Under the pieces are notes generated by a model. The model worked only from the letters and a program-made list of their open reading frames with translations, was not told the origin of the DNA and did not search any database. The position numbers and the translations under genes are program-made. From Eledone cirrhosa (lineage: Eukaryota; Mollusca; Cephalopoda; Octopoda; Eledonidae), in NCBI GenBank assembly GCA_964016885.1, contig OZ024759.1:27062418-27126417 (forward strand): 64,000 nt of DNA, given 5' to 3'. Below, in pieces: positions 45,501 through 58,154 of this stretch. The number at the start of each line of letters is the position of its first letter. Within the stretch, counting starts at the first letter, position 1.

Positions 45501-46720
45501 CATCTCGCTCTCTCTCTCGTTTCATCTCGCTCTCTCTCTCTCTCGTTTCACCTCTGTCTTCTTCTCTCTCGTTTCATCTCTCTCTTCCTCTCTCTCGTTC
45601 TATCTCTCTCTTCCTCTCTCTCGTTTCATCTCTCTCTCTCGTTTCATCTCTATATCCCTCGTTTCATCTGTCTCTCTCTCTGTCGTTTCATTTCCCTCTA
45701 TCTCTCTATCGCTCTCTCGTTTCATCTCTCTCTCCCTCTCGTTTCATCTCGCTCTCTCTCTCCTGTTTCATCTCGCTCTCTCTCTCCTGTTTCATCTCGC
45801 TCTCTACTCACGTTTCCTCTCTCTCGTTTCCTCTCTTTCTCGTTTCATCTCTCTCTCGTTTCATCTCTCTATGTCTCATTTCATCTCGCTCTCTCTCTCT
45901 CTCATTTCATCTCGTTCTCTCTCTCTCTCATTTCATCTCGCTCTCACTCTCTCGTTTCATCTCGCTCTCTCACTCTCGTTTCATCTCGCACTCTCTCTCT
46001 CGTTTCATCTCTCTCTCTCTCTCTCTCTCATTTCATCTCGCTCTCTGTCTCGTGTCATCTCGCTCTCTCTGTCTCTCGTTTCATCTCGCTCTCACTCTCT
46101 CGTTTCATCTCACTCTAACTCTCTCATTTCATCTCGCTCTCCCTGTCTCGTTTCATCTCGCTCCCACTCTCTCATTTCATCTCACTCTCTTTCTCTCATT
46201 TCATCTCGCTCTCTCGCTCTTGTTTCAACACTCTAATCCCTCACTTGTTTCATCTCTCTCTAATCCCTCACTTGTTTCATCTCTCTCTTGTTTCAATTCT
46301 TTCTCTCTCTCTCTCTCACTCTCTCTCTCTCTCTCTCTCTCTTTCTATCCCCTCTCTCTTTCTCTCCCCTCTCTCTGTTGTTTCATCCCTCACCCTCTTG
46401 TTTCATCCCCTTCTCTCCCTCTCTCTCTCTTCCCCTCTATCTCTATTCCTCTCTCTCATCCCCTCTCTCTCTCTTCCTCTCTCTCTCTTCCTCTCTCCCC
46501 TCACCCTCTTGTTTCAACTCTCTCCTCGTTTCAACTCTCTCCTCGTTTCAACTCTCTCCTCGTTTCAACTCTCTCCTCGTTTCAACTCTCTCTCTCTCCT
46601 CTCGTTTCAACTCTCTCTCTCTCCTCGTGTTTCAACCATCTCCTCTCTTGTTTCAACTCTCTCACCTCTCGTTTCAACTCTCTCTCTCTGTGTCTCCAAT
46701 GTGTATACCGATATATATAC
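39525..46720 (+). repeat. CT-rich array with 46-bp minisatellite blocks
   Basis: This has the same components in the normal orientation. Minisatellite blocks lie at about 39525-39945, 40758-41125, 42691-43063 and 44919-45460, with CT tracts between and a last one up to 46700. A segment of about 1.94 kb is duplicated: 40650-41300 matches 42588-43240, including rare variants. The final CT tract passes into TA/CA microsatellite and the SINE just as in L1. Confidence 0.92.
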
Positions 46721-46886
46721 CGAAGAATGTACATAAACACACATGCATACACGCATGTGTATATATATATACATACATGTGTCTCTCTCTCTCCCTATAT
46801 ATATGTACATATGTGTAAATATGTACATACATATTAGTGTATATATATTGCTATCTATATGCATATTTGTATTAATTATACTGTAT

Positions 46887-47057
46887 GGTGAATTGGCAGT
46901 ATCGGTAGAGGGTCTGACGCCATGCTTTCCAGCATAGTTACGTCCCTTTACGATCCGAGGTCAACTTTGCCTTTCATCCTTACGGGGTCGATAAAATAAA
47001 GTACCAGTAATGTACTGGTTAATTACTGACCTTGTGCCTAAAATAGAAACAATTATT
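46887..47057 (+). mobile_element. SINE inside the insertion, tail copy
   Basis: It has the same structure as 10737-10910, with TTACGGGGTCGATA closer to the usual cephalopod SINE body than TTAAGGGGTCGATA in the other copies. Confidence 0.85.
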
Positions 47058-47617
47058 AGTTCAAAGAGAAACCACCATCATAGAGAAACCACCGTCCTAC
47101 CTGAAATATTATGTTATCATATTAAATATTTCTTATACTGTCATGTTTTTTCTTTAAAACGATTGCATTTCAATAAAGTGAAGAAAACTATTATATACTG
47201 TTGTTATATCATTATACTTTAGTTTTAACTTATTATTTCTATGTGTATAAATATAATGTATGTAAGTGTGTTTGAAAATATATAATAATAATATGCATGT
47301 TTGAAGCAGGGTTCAACTGAAATATCTACACCGGTAACTTAATTAGTGTTACACCTTAGGCATAAACTATTTGGCATTCTTTGAAGGAGGTACTAGGTTT
47401 TTCACTGTCTTAAATGGAGTATACACGCGCACACAATGCATATATATAAATTGTTTTTCTCTGTACAAAGAGATTGACATCATTTCTTAAATCATTATTT
47501 AGGGTTTTACAACAAAACATATTGTATGTGTAATTATACAAATTGAATTTAAGTATTTATTTTAAAATTTTACATACACTTTAGTAGTATATATATATAT
47601 ATATATATTCATTTGTG

Positions 47618-48333
47618 ATGCCATGCATTGTATTGTACACTTCGACATATGAATTACGTTCATGCAACACTTCTCTTATCATAGCCATTTTTTGTGGTGA
47701 GCAGTCATTATTTGTTGGTACTAGGGCAGTGGATTGGCAGTATCGGTAGAGCGCCAGACACCATGCTTTACAGCATAGGGTTATGGCCATTTACGTTCTG
47801 GGTTCAAATCCCTCCAAGGTTGACTTGGTTTTCATCCTTATGAGGTCGATAGAATAAAGTACCAGTAATTGCTGGCCTTGTGCCAGAAACAATTATTTGG
47901 TTGTACTTCCAATCTGTGCTACACACCTTCGTTCCCATCAATAATATATAACTGGCCATATTGTGGTGTATTTTCTGCAGGTTACAGAGATGGGGGTGTA
48001 GTGATATGTTTGACCCTGAATATGAAAGCTATACGGGCCTCTGCCGGGTGGTAACACCAAATGAAGTGAAATAAATGTAGTTTTAATTGCAGATGTTTCT
48101 GTGAAATCAACTGCTTCCTGGCCTCTTTCAAAGAGATTTCTCAGTCTCTCAGGGTATATTTGCAATGGTGGCAACACAACCTTTCCTTTATTACAACAGT
48201 TACAATTTTCATTTCTAAATTTCAAAGCTCCACAGTGATCACACGAAACATTCATATCACTAATATGAAATTCTTCTACATTTCCATTAATATTAATTGT
48301 TGGCCAATTTCTCTTACAACGCTCATTATCCAT
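47618..48333 (-). pseudogene. Helitron Rep N-terminal part, unit tail
   Basis: It starts within MDNERCKRNWPT because about 28 bp including the usual MQIDLEWKTF start are rearranged at 48360. MAMIREVLHERNSYVEVYNT is open here, without the L1 stop. The SINE at 47713-47889 interrupts it. Confidence 0.8.
47713..47889 (+). mobile_element. SINE inside the Rep gene, tail copy
   Basis: It is at the same insertion point as in L1 and is flanked by ATTATTTG. Confidence 0.87.
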
Positions 48334-49491
48334 TCTTCTCTGTCTGAATGTTTTCCATTCTGTTGTTTATTATGTAATTAAATAGCTCTGTACAATACAT
48401 AGAGCATTCTTCTTTTCTTTACCTTTTCTATGGAAATACAAGAACAAACATGTAAATATATATATATATGTATATACATAAACAAGACTGTTATTGCTCC
48501 AACCAGTCTATTTACCTTTGATAACTATCCTAAATATAAATACACCTATACCATACATACATATATCATATATGTTTTTGATGCCGTGGTATAGCAGAGA
48601 TAAGCAAGAAGAGAAAAGAAAATGAAAAGGAGAAAAAAAAAGAAGTAAGAAGTCGGGGGAGGGACAGACACTTCACCCCAGTCTAAGTGGTCCCTCAGCC
48701 GCAACCTGTGGAAGAAACTTAAAAGCGTTACCTCGGAGCAAGGCCAGAGACACCTGCTACAATAGTCGCCCCTCCTCATGAGGCTCCTGTCATCTTTCCT
48801 CCCGACTTTATGGAGGAAATCAGCAGTACAGGGACCAAGTATGGCAGAGGTCTCAATGGAGTGGAAGAGGTGAGTCAGGCCTTGGTACTATCTTACTATC
48901 CTCTGCATTGCGGGGTGTGGAGCCTAGGTTTGTGGCTGTAGCTATATTTGAACTTTTATATGAAATTTCAGTTTTATATTTTTCACATCATAAAACTTAA
49001 TCTTAGTCTTTTGCAGCTCATCTTGTTTCATCTCGCAGCACACGATTTGGGAACCACTGCTCTAGAGATAGAAAAAGTATATTTTATGCAGGGCTTCCCT
49101 GAGACATAAAAACTATTTCAAGAGATCGACATGGGTAGAAAGGTTGAGAAATGCTGCACAATGTTCTTTGGTTTTTGTTCACCTTTAAATAATCATGTAT
49201 AAAATATCGGGTGTGCAAGATTTCATGAAAAGGTATAACATTTTTTATGCTGGTCTTGCAGGGACTAGCTCCAATTGAGAGTTGTACCAATTCCCACTAA
49301 ACTCGAAACTCCTGGACAATATATACATATCTTTATAAGTTCCTGTGTATTGTGTCGCTGTATAATGAAACATAAATATATACCATGCATGTCAGTCAGA
49401 TTTGAACTCACTATATTTGGCGTTTTATAGACATAATTTGTTTGTTAAAACAATTGATTAAATAATAACTAAATAAAATTAATTCTACAAT

Positions 49492-49567
49492 CCTGGATAG
49501 GGAATGAACTTATAACTTCATAATAGAAGCCATCTATTCGAGCAGTATTGCCATCTAAGCCACCAGG
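49492..49567 (-). other. tRNA-like 76-nt sequence, S2 copy
   Basis: It has the same fold as 457-532. Confidence 0.5.
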
Positions 49568-49946
49568 TTACTTACAGAACTTCATTCAAATATAAAATAT
49601 AAAATATATGCCAGACATAGTGAGTTCGAATCTGACTGATTAGTTGGTCATTGTCCCAGCCAACAGTTTAAATCGCCAACCAGTAGGTGACATCGACTAG
49701 GTTGGGAAAACTTGGTTAAGTAGCTCCAGTTATTGCTACGTTAGACATATTCAAGACTTATCGACACCGAATGGAAGAAAGGTAAAGTTGAACTCAGAGT
49801 AAAGAACAGGAAAAATACTGCAAAGAATTCTATCTGATGTTCTAACAATTCTACCAAATTACCTTATGTATATATATTTATATCTAGAGATAAGAAGAAA
49901 ACTGAAAGAAAGAAAAGAAAAAAAATGAGACCTTATATGTAACCCA

Positions 49947-51007
49947 TGTTACAACTCAATATATATATATTTGGGTTGTAACATATTCCCGCCGGTGAAA
50001 TAAAAATTTTAATAGAAAAACGGCGGGAATATATGTTACAACCCAATCTATATATATTTGAGTTGTAACATATATTCCCGCCGTTGAAATAAAAATTTTA
50101 ATAGAAAAACGGCGGGAATATATGTTACAATCCAATCTAGATATATTTGGGTTGTAACATATATTCCCGCCGTTGAAATAAAAATTTTAATAGAAAACCG
50201 GCGGGAATATATGTTACAACCCAATCTATATATATTTGGGATGTAACATATATTCCCGCCGTTGAAATAAAAATTTTAATAGAAAAACGGCGGGAATATA
50301 TGTTGCAACCCAATCTACATATATTTGGGTTGTAACATATATTCCCGCCGTTGAAATAAAAATTTTAATAGAAATACGGCGGGAATATATGTTACAACCC
50401 AATCTATATATGTTTGGGTTGTAACATATATTCCCGCCGTTTTTCTATTAAAATTTTTATTTCAACGGCGGAAATATATGTTACAACCCAAATATATGTA
50501 GATTGGGTTGCAACATATATTCCCGCCGTTTTTCTATTAAAATTTTTATTTCAACGGCGGGAATATATGTTACAATCCAAATATATATAGATTGGGTTGT
50601 AACATATATTCCCGCCGTTTTTCTATTAAAATTTTTATTTCAACGGCGGGAATATATGTTGCAACCCAAATATTTATAGATAGGGTTGTAACATATATTC
50701 CCGCCGTTTTTCTATTAAAATTTTTATTTCGACGGCGGGAATATGTTACAACCCAAATATATATAGATTGGGTTGTAACATATATTCCCGCCGTTTTTCT
50801 ATTAAAATTTTTATTTCAACGGCGGGAATATATGTTACAACTCAAATATATATAGATTGGGTTGTAACATATATTCCCGCCGTTTTTCTATTAAAATATT
50901 TATTTCAACGGCGGGAATATATGTTACAACCCAAAAATATGTAGATTGGGTTGTAACATATATTCTCGCCGTTTTTCTATTAAAATTTTTATTTCACCGG
51001 CGGGAAT
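49947..51007. repeat. Array of twelve ~89-bp palindromic units that reverses midway
   Basis: Five monomers are in the first core orientation (to about 50405), then seven are in the opposite one. The monomers are as in 912-1616. Private variants include GAAAACCGGCGGG (about 50194) and TCTAGATATATTT (about 50136). Confidence 0.9.
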
Positions 51008-51068
51008 ATATACCCTGAGAGACTGAGAAATCTCTTTCAAAGAGATTTCTCAGTCTCTCAGGGTATAT
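51008..51068. repeat. 30-bp perfect inverted repeat, S2 copy
   Basis: Arms 51008-51037 and 51039-51068 flank a single C, identical to 1617-1677. Confidence 0.9.
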
Positions 51069-51284
51069 TTGCAATGGTGGCAACACAACCTTTCCTTTTT
51101 TACAACAGTTACAATTTTCATTTCTAAATTTCAAAGCTCCACAGTGATCACACGAAACATTCATATCACTAATATGAAATTCTTCTACATTTCCATTAAT
51201 ATTAATTGTTGGCCAATTTCTCTTACGACGCTCATTATCGATTCTTCTCTGTCTGAATGTTTTCCATTCTAAGTCTATTTGCAT
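51039..51284 (-). pseudogene. Helitron Rep N-terminal fragment, S2 copy
   Basis: It has the same truncation as S1. It keeps Glu in NVEEFHISDMN as in the full units, so the Lys in S1 is a later change. Confidence 0.8.
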
Positions 51285-51381
51285 GGAATAATTATATTCT
51301 GTTGTTTATTATGTAATTAAATAGCTCTGTACAATACATAGAGCATTCTTCTTTTCTTTACCTTTTCTATGGAAATACAAG

Positions 51382-51448
<67 letters not shown>

Positions 51449-52468
51449 ATATACATAAACAAGACTGTTATTGCTCCAACCAGTCTATTTATCTTTGATA
51501 ACTATCCTAGATATAAATACACCTATACCATACATACATATATCATATATGTTTTTGATGCCGTGGTATAGCAGAGATAAGCAAGAAGAGAAAAGAAAAT
51601 GAAAAGGAGAAAAAAAAAGAAGTAAGAAGTCGGGGGAGGGACAGACACTTCACCCCAGTCTAAGTGGTCCCTCAGCCGCAACCTGTGGAAGAAACGTAAA
51701 AGCGTTACCTCAGAGCAAGGCCAGAGACACCTGCAACAATAGTCGCCCCTCCTCATGAGGCTCCTGTCGTCTTTCCTCCCGACTTTATGAAGGAAATCAG
51801 CAGTACAGGGACCAAGTATGGCAGAGGTCTCAATGGAGTGGAAGAGGTGAGTCAGGCCTTGGTACTATCTTACTATCCTCTGCATTGCGGGGTGTGGAGC
51901 CTAGGTTTGTGGCTGTAGCTATATTTGAACTTTTATATGAAATTTCAGTTTTATTTTTTTCACATCATAAAACTTAATCTTAGTCTTTTGCAGCTCATCT
52001 TGTTTCATCTCGCAGCACACGATTTGGGAACCACTGCTCTAGAGATAGAAAAAGTATATTTTATGCAGGACTTCCCTGAGACATAAAAACTATTTCCAGA
52101 GATCGACATGGGTAGAAAGGTTGAGAAATGCTGCACAATGTTCTTTGGTTTTTGTTCACCTTTAAATAATCATGTATAAAATATCGGGTGTGCAAGATTT
52201 CATGAAAAGGTATAACATTATTTATGCTGATCTTGCAGGGACTAGCTCCAATTGAGAGTTGTACCAATTCCCACTAAACTCGAAACTCCTGGACAATATA
52301 TACATATCTTTATAAGTTCCTGTGTATTGTGTCGTTGTATAATGAAACATAAATACATACCATGCATGTCAGTCAGATTTGAACTCACTATATTTGGCGT
52401 TTTATAGATATAATTTGTTTGTTAAAACAATTGATTAAATAATAACTAAATAAAATTAATTCTACAAT

Positions 52469-52544
52469 CCTGGATAGGGAATGAACTTATAACTTCATAA
52501 TAGAAGCCATCTATTCGAGCAGTATTGCCATCTAAGCCACCAGG
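52469..52544 (-). other. tRNA-like 76-nt sequence, L4 copy
   Basis: It has the same fold as the other copies. Confidence 0.5.
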
Positions 52545-53479
52545 TTACTTACAGAACTTCATTCAAATATAAAATATAAAATATATGCCAGACATAGTGA
52601 GTTCGAATCTGACTGATTAGTTGGTCATTGTCCCAGCCAACAGTTTAAATCGCCAACCAGTAGGTGACATCGACTAGGTTGGGAAAACTTGGTTAAGTAG
52701 CTCCAGTTATTGCTACGTTAGACATATTCAAGACTTATCGACACCGAATGGAAGAAAGGTAAAGTTGAACTCAGAGTAAAGAACTGGAAAAATACTGCAA
52801 AGAATTCTATCTGATGTTCTAACAATTCTACCAAATTACCTTATGTATATATATTTATATCTAGAGATAAGAAGAAAACTGAAAGAAAGAAAAATGAGAC
52901 CTTATATGTAACCCATGACCAGGATTGAAACCGAAACCATGACTACCACCATCTCTGGTATCACCCACCAGACCACCATGAAAGATACAAACATCTGCTT
53001 TTTTAATATTTATAAGCCTACTTTCAATATTAAAGTAATTAACATGTGGTGTTGTTCATGCCTTTCTCTATGTTATTGGTAAAAAATAAAGTATTTAAAC
53101 CTCAAATTTTGTTATTCAAATATGCTTGCTTATGTAATTATAAATGTCGCAGAATACACACACATATATAGATGTGAAAATATTCAGGACCCCAACGGCT
53201 GTGCTACTGCCGTTTCGACATCTATATATATATCTTTTAGTCCTAGGCTCTTTCAGCGCAGAAAGAATTCTCCAATGATCACAACCAGCTAATGGTGCCC
53301 AGTGGAAGCACTTTAGTCTAATTATAACCCCAACGATCACGATTAGCGGCGGCTTTTTCGAGTCTGAGGTTGACTGCCAGATATATATATATATCTATAT
53401 ATATATATATATATTTTTTTATACTTTGCTAGAATCCCGGAGAACAACAGAAAGATGCTGAGTTCAGAGTTTAAAAAAC

Positions 53480-54400
53480 ATGTCCTCCTTTAATATAAAA
53501 ACAATCCGAGTCTTGTAAAAGTGTTATTACTGTAATATAAAGTAGAAACCCTTTATTTAAACAAAGCTGAGATGCAGCGATCATCAAAGCAAACCCCAAA
53601 ATGTAAACAAACTTCTCGCAGGTGCTGGCAGATACACGATAACATGTGTATACGAAGTGTAACAGGGAGTTGGGTCGTATTATATGACTTTCAAATTGAC
53701 CCCTATTATATTCAAATTATCCCCTGTGGGGCGTGCACCCCACGTTGAGAATCCCTCATAAATAAATATATGTGAGTGTGTTGCTATGACTGCTATTTCT
53801 AGCAGGTTTACTGCAGTCCTGTAGACGCACAACAAAAACCGGAAGTGGCAGCCATTAAAAAACTTTGGCTTAAAATCAGGCAAAAGTTTTTTAACAATTT
53901 GCCAAGAAAGATAACTCTTGTCTTACTTAATCGCAAAAATCGAGGCAAAAAATTTTGCGGGTGTGCAGTTTGTTTGGTGTATTTGACTGCTATTTCTAGC
54001 ATATATGGACACTTTAGAAATAGCAGCGAAACACGGGAAACATAAGAAAGAAGGACACACACGTATATATATATACATATATATATGCACAGATATATAC
54101 ATTTAAATATATATATTTATATATACATACACGCGCGCACACACACCTATACGTAGATATGGGTGTGTGTATAGCTGGTATATATATATATATGTATGGG
54201 TGAGTGTATAGCTGGTATATATATATATATATATATAGGTGTGTGTCCTTCTTTCTGCTGTTTTCCGTTTTTCGCTGCTATTTCTAAAGTGTCCATACAT
54301 GCTAGAAATAGCAGTCATAGCAACACACTCACATATATTTATTTATGAAGGATTCTCAACGTGGGGTGCACGCCCCACAGGGGATAATTTGAATATCCCC
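53480..54400. mobile_element. Fold-back element with hAT-like termini, L4 copy
   Basis: The arms lie at about 53709-53805 and 54300-54395. The right arm has one change in the terminus (ATGAAGGATT for ATGAGGGATT). It is of L2 type, without the extra L1 palindrome. Confidence 0.65.
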
Positions 54401-54987
54401 CTCTTTATATCAATTAGCACTAACTCTCTCCCTCTCTATATCTACTACACGGCACTCTCTTCCAATACCCCTCTCTATATGAAGTAACACCAAACTCTCC
54501 CCCTCTCTATATATTAAGCACTAAGTCAGGAATTTTTTTCTTCTTTCGTGCAGAGAGAGTAAAGTTGATTAAATCTACTGCAGTGAATTACTGGTATTTT
54601 ATTTAATAAAAATTAAAATTTACTATTTGTCTTCGTTTAATTTTCGTTTTTCTTTACATAGTTTCGTTTCGTTAAATGTCTCCAGAATTTGTTTTTACTT
54701 TTACCGGATATTGAAGGTGTAAACTTGGTGTTGTCTAGAAACGTGTTAGAAATATTTTTCTTTTAATTGTGAAGAATTTAACCGCAAAGTAAGTTTTTTT
54801 TACTGTTTATTTGTGGCTGGGACAACGTATGGTATGTGTTAATGTAAATGGTGAAGGTTTAAAGATTCTTTTTACAACTGAAAATCAGTTTGTTGTTGCT
54901 GCTAATTACTTAACGCATGGAATAGATTAAAAAAATACAGGATTGTTTCTCGGAAGAGAGAAAGAAGAAACAACAAATCACAGAAGC

Positions 54988-55172
54988 GGGTAGCACACAC
55001 ATTTGGGACCACATACAACACAAAAACAGGTAATCCACACATCTGGGACCACATACAACACACCAGCAGGTAATACATACATCTAGGACCACATAAGCAG
55101 GTAATACACACATCTAGGACCACATACAACACACAAGCAGGTAATACACACATCTAGGACGACATACAACCA
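54988..55172. repeat. 40-bp minisatellite, L4 copy
   Basis: It is of L2 type (TACACACATCT). Confidence 0.85.
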
Positions 55173-55212
55173 AAGGCAGGCGAAAGGGGTGGACAAACGA
55201 GCTGCTACTAGA

Positions 55213-55462
55213 TCAAAAGATAACAGTATCGCGAGGAGCACTGGGAAACCTCTCTAATGATTTTTTTAGGCAAGCCAGCACGTCTGCAGCGTTACCTCGG
55301 GCGATGGCGAGGCTGAGGAGCTGGAACAACCAAGTGCCCTCACGAGCTTCACCAGTCACCTTCGTCAGGCTAGCCGCCAGTGAAGATAGGAATCTCGCAG
55401 TCAGTATCCCGACTCCCCCAAACGCCACAGGCTGGAAAATGTAGTTGGCCGACAGATCACAG
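55213..55462 (-). pseudogene. Reverse-transcriptase-like C-terminal tail, L4 copy
   Basis: It is of L2 type, with Ala in NAADVLACLKKS. Confidence 0.5.
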
Positions 55463-55491
55463 TATTACTTAACAGTGATAGATATTCTGTC

Positions 55492-55567
55492 TAAAGGAGG
55501 GGCGTGCAACAGGCGGCCCGCGGGCCACAATCGAGCCCACCTGACCAGTCAGAGTGGCCCGCAATGA
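55492..55567 (+). mobile_element. hAT-like terminus, L4 copy
   Basis: It has the same core as L1. Confidence 0.45.
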
Positions 55568-55618
55568 CTCTTGTAGGCTTATTTAGAATTTTTTCCATAC
55601 CCGTAATACTTCTGTTAG

Positions 55619-55984
55619 TTGACCTATACTAAAGGACTTCACTGATAGGGTTATATGTGTTATAATTTCCCAGTTGACCTATACTAAAGGACTTCACTGA
55701 TAGGGTTATATGTGTTATAGTTTCCCAGTTGACCTATACTAAAGGGCTTCACTGATAGAGTTATATGTGTTATAGTTTCCCAGAGGGCTTCACTGATAGG
55801 GTTATATGTGTTATAGTTTCCCAGTTGACCTATACTAAAGGACTTCACTGATAGGGTTATATGTGTTATAGTTTCCCAGTTGACCTATACTAAAGGACTT
55901 CACTGATAGGGTTATATGTGTTATCGTTTCCCAGTTGACCTATACTAAAGGGCTTCACTGATAGAGTTATATGTGTTATAGTTT
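55619..55984 (+). repeat. 55-bp minisatellite, L4 copy (6 + 1)
   Basis: It has the same size as L1 and L2. Confidence 0.95.
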
Positions 55985-56239
55985 GAAACAAACTACCTGC
56001 ATCAGTTATTATACTTTTATAACACCGCTATATTACCTACATGAAAGAGGTAAATATTTATTTCTCTTGTCTTCTTAAATGTATAGAACATTTTTCTTAT
56101 ATATATTCTTAACATAGCTAGGACCGTTTATTATTTACTAGTCTCTACTCCTAGGACTTTGCTGGTCTCATGTCCCCTCCATCAACACACACTCGGTAGA
56201 AAGCTGGTCGTCGGATGTAAAGTGGCCCTGATTACAGGT

Positions 56240-56549
56240 CTAGTATTGAAGCCTTTCGGCTTGAGCCTTGCTGATGCCGACACAGTTCCTGTGGTAGTTT
56301 TGGTAGCACAGGTGACATTTTATTGTGTTTAGGTACCGGCTAGTGCGGACACAGAGAGCACAACCAGGTGGTGAGCTGGCAACGACCAAGTGTAGAGGGC
56401 CAGCTTTGAAATTCGAGCGACGGAGTGAACTAGTAAAAGAGGCAGGGTAAGCAGCATTGGTTCTAACGGTGGGACTAGAACGGAGGTTGGGTGGTGCTGG
56501 GGGTGGGCTAACAGCTAACAGTTGTAGGAGTGGTGGGGGTTTGCTAGGA
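56240..56549 (-). pseudogene. PHD-like zinc-finger fragment, L4 copy
   Basis: It keeps the Cys ligand (HRNCVGIS) as in L2. Confidence 0.48.
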
Positions 56550-56556
56550 TTAATTT

Positions 56557-58154
56557 TTACATCTGTCTGTGAACTCTTGAAAAAGCAACATACAATTGTC
56601 CAGGGTTAAATACTTGCTCAGGGAGGAACAGACCCACTTTATCATGTATTTGACCATGGTTCTTGTTGATTGTCATGGCATATGACAGTCTTAATGGAAA
56701 CTGGGGTCTTTCCAAAGTAAAAGGGATGTTGGCACCACTGGGGGATAACTTCAGTCTTGGGATCAAAACACACCTGCCCATGAAAGGACCATAGATATGA
56801 GAAGCTTTGATAAAATGTTTATGCAGTTCTACTACTTCTAATCTTGTGCCATTACATAATCTGTTCTGGATTGAAATATTCCATAGAAGCATTATTATTG
56901 ATCCTGCTTATAATTGGAGTTTGTGAGGCGGCATCCCAGAAGGTGTAAGCAAGTTCATTTAGCTTGAACCAGGCAGCAAGGGTCCCTGCATTTCTACCAC
57001 AACCTGAGCATTGCCTCTTTGAAAGTAAACTCTGTTTGTTCTCCAGGTGTGTGGCTAGGCTGTATACTGTATGTGATGTACCATGAAGCTTAAATTCCGA
57101 GAGACACGACACTGCTTCTGGCTGAGACACATACCTGCAACAAAGATAGGTTCTTATTTCATCATGGTTGTGTTGGTTCTGAGCCTCATTAGGTAATGCA
57201 TTATTCGTTACTTCTATAGATGTACAATCATGCCCCATGTAACATATTTAAAGAGGTACTTGACACTTTTTACAGAAGCGCAAACTTCAACATTAATATG
57301 TGCACAATATTTCTTAAGCAAAAAGGCATTAAATGGCATAACATTCCTGTTATCTACTGAATGTCATCCAATTTACACTGCAGTTCCTGTCTTGCACCTC
57401 CTGTACTCTGGGTATCCATTTAGGTTCAATAATGTTTCCCTTCTGTAGGTTTTTGGATAGTTCTTTTTGAAAAATCCATTTTGTATAAATGGGGGAAAAG
57501 GGTTTCCAGAACCACATGGCCTGTGGATCATAAACTTTTAAACCTGCTCATGTAGTACTGGATCATCTTCCAATGCAGGTATTTCTGCTGACACGATTCT
57601 GTCAATGTCTTCTCTGTTTCTTATCTTGTCTTCATTTTTTAAGGCTCAGTGTTATCATCTGTTTAGATAATTCATTAAACCATTATACTCATCCACTCAC
57701 AATTGGGCTTGATTGTTCCTCAAATATTGAAGCCTGCATCCCTCTACTTTCATATAGGCATCCACTAAATACTGCTAAAATAATTTACCTGCCCTATATA
57801 TCGCACTAAATCCTCCTCTATATGCTATACAGTATATGTAATACTCCTGCATTGTCAGTCTATTGCAAACACAGGTCCTACATTCCTCTCCATGGCACTA
57901 TGCCACCAAAATTCACCATTATCGGTCGGTCATGAGGTCCAAGTGGCATGAATTATGTGGTATTTTCTGAGGAGGATGGTCTTTAGGAAAGATGATAATA
58001 TCTCTTTGTACAGGTGGTGTGCCCTCAATCCCCCACAAAACAACAGCTATCATTACTAGTTGGTAAATTAGAGCAGCTCATATCTGATCCTCTTCTAAAT
58101 CTTAATTCACAGTTCTGTACACGACAATTTTCTCTTCTTGCACTTTGCTGTTTG
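56557..58154 (-). pseudogene. Helitron Rep middle part and helicase C-terminus, L4
   Basis: It is of mixed type: Phe in GPFMGRCVLIP as in L1, but Thr in LHGTSHTVY as in L2. It has the same stops and deletions as L1. Confidence 0.83.

Larger units (their letters stand above)
46721..49035. repeat. Tail of a tandem unit after the CT array
   Basis: It contains the two SINEs and the Rep N-terminal part, then unit sequence with the 115-bp stretch still present (48660-48775). That links this tail to S1 and S2 rather than to L1, L2 or L4. Between the SINEs, 47057-47587 is AT-rich with no gene. A 15-bp local duplication, AGAGAAACCACC, occurs near 47065-47090. Confidence 0.88.
49036..52012. repeat. 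Short tandem unit S2 (2977 bp)
   Basis: It matches S1 throughout, with the same breakpoints. The main difference is a hairpin array longer by 356 bp (four monomers). The TA run at 51388 is also uninterrupted here. Confidence 0.92.
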
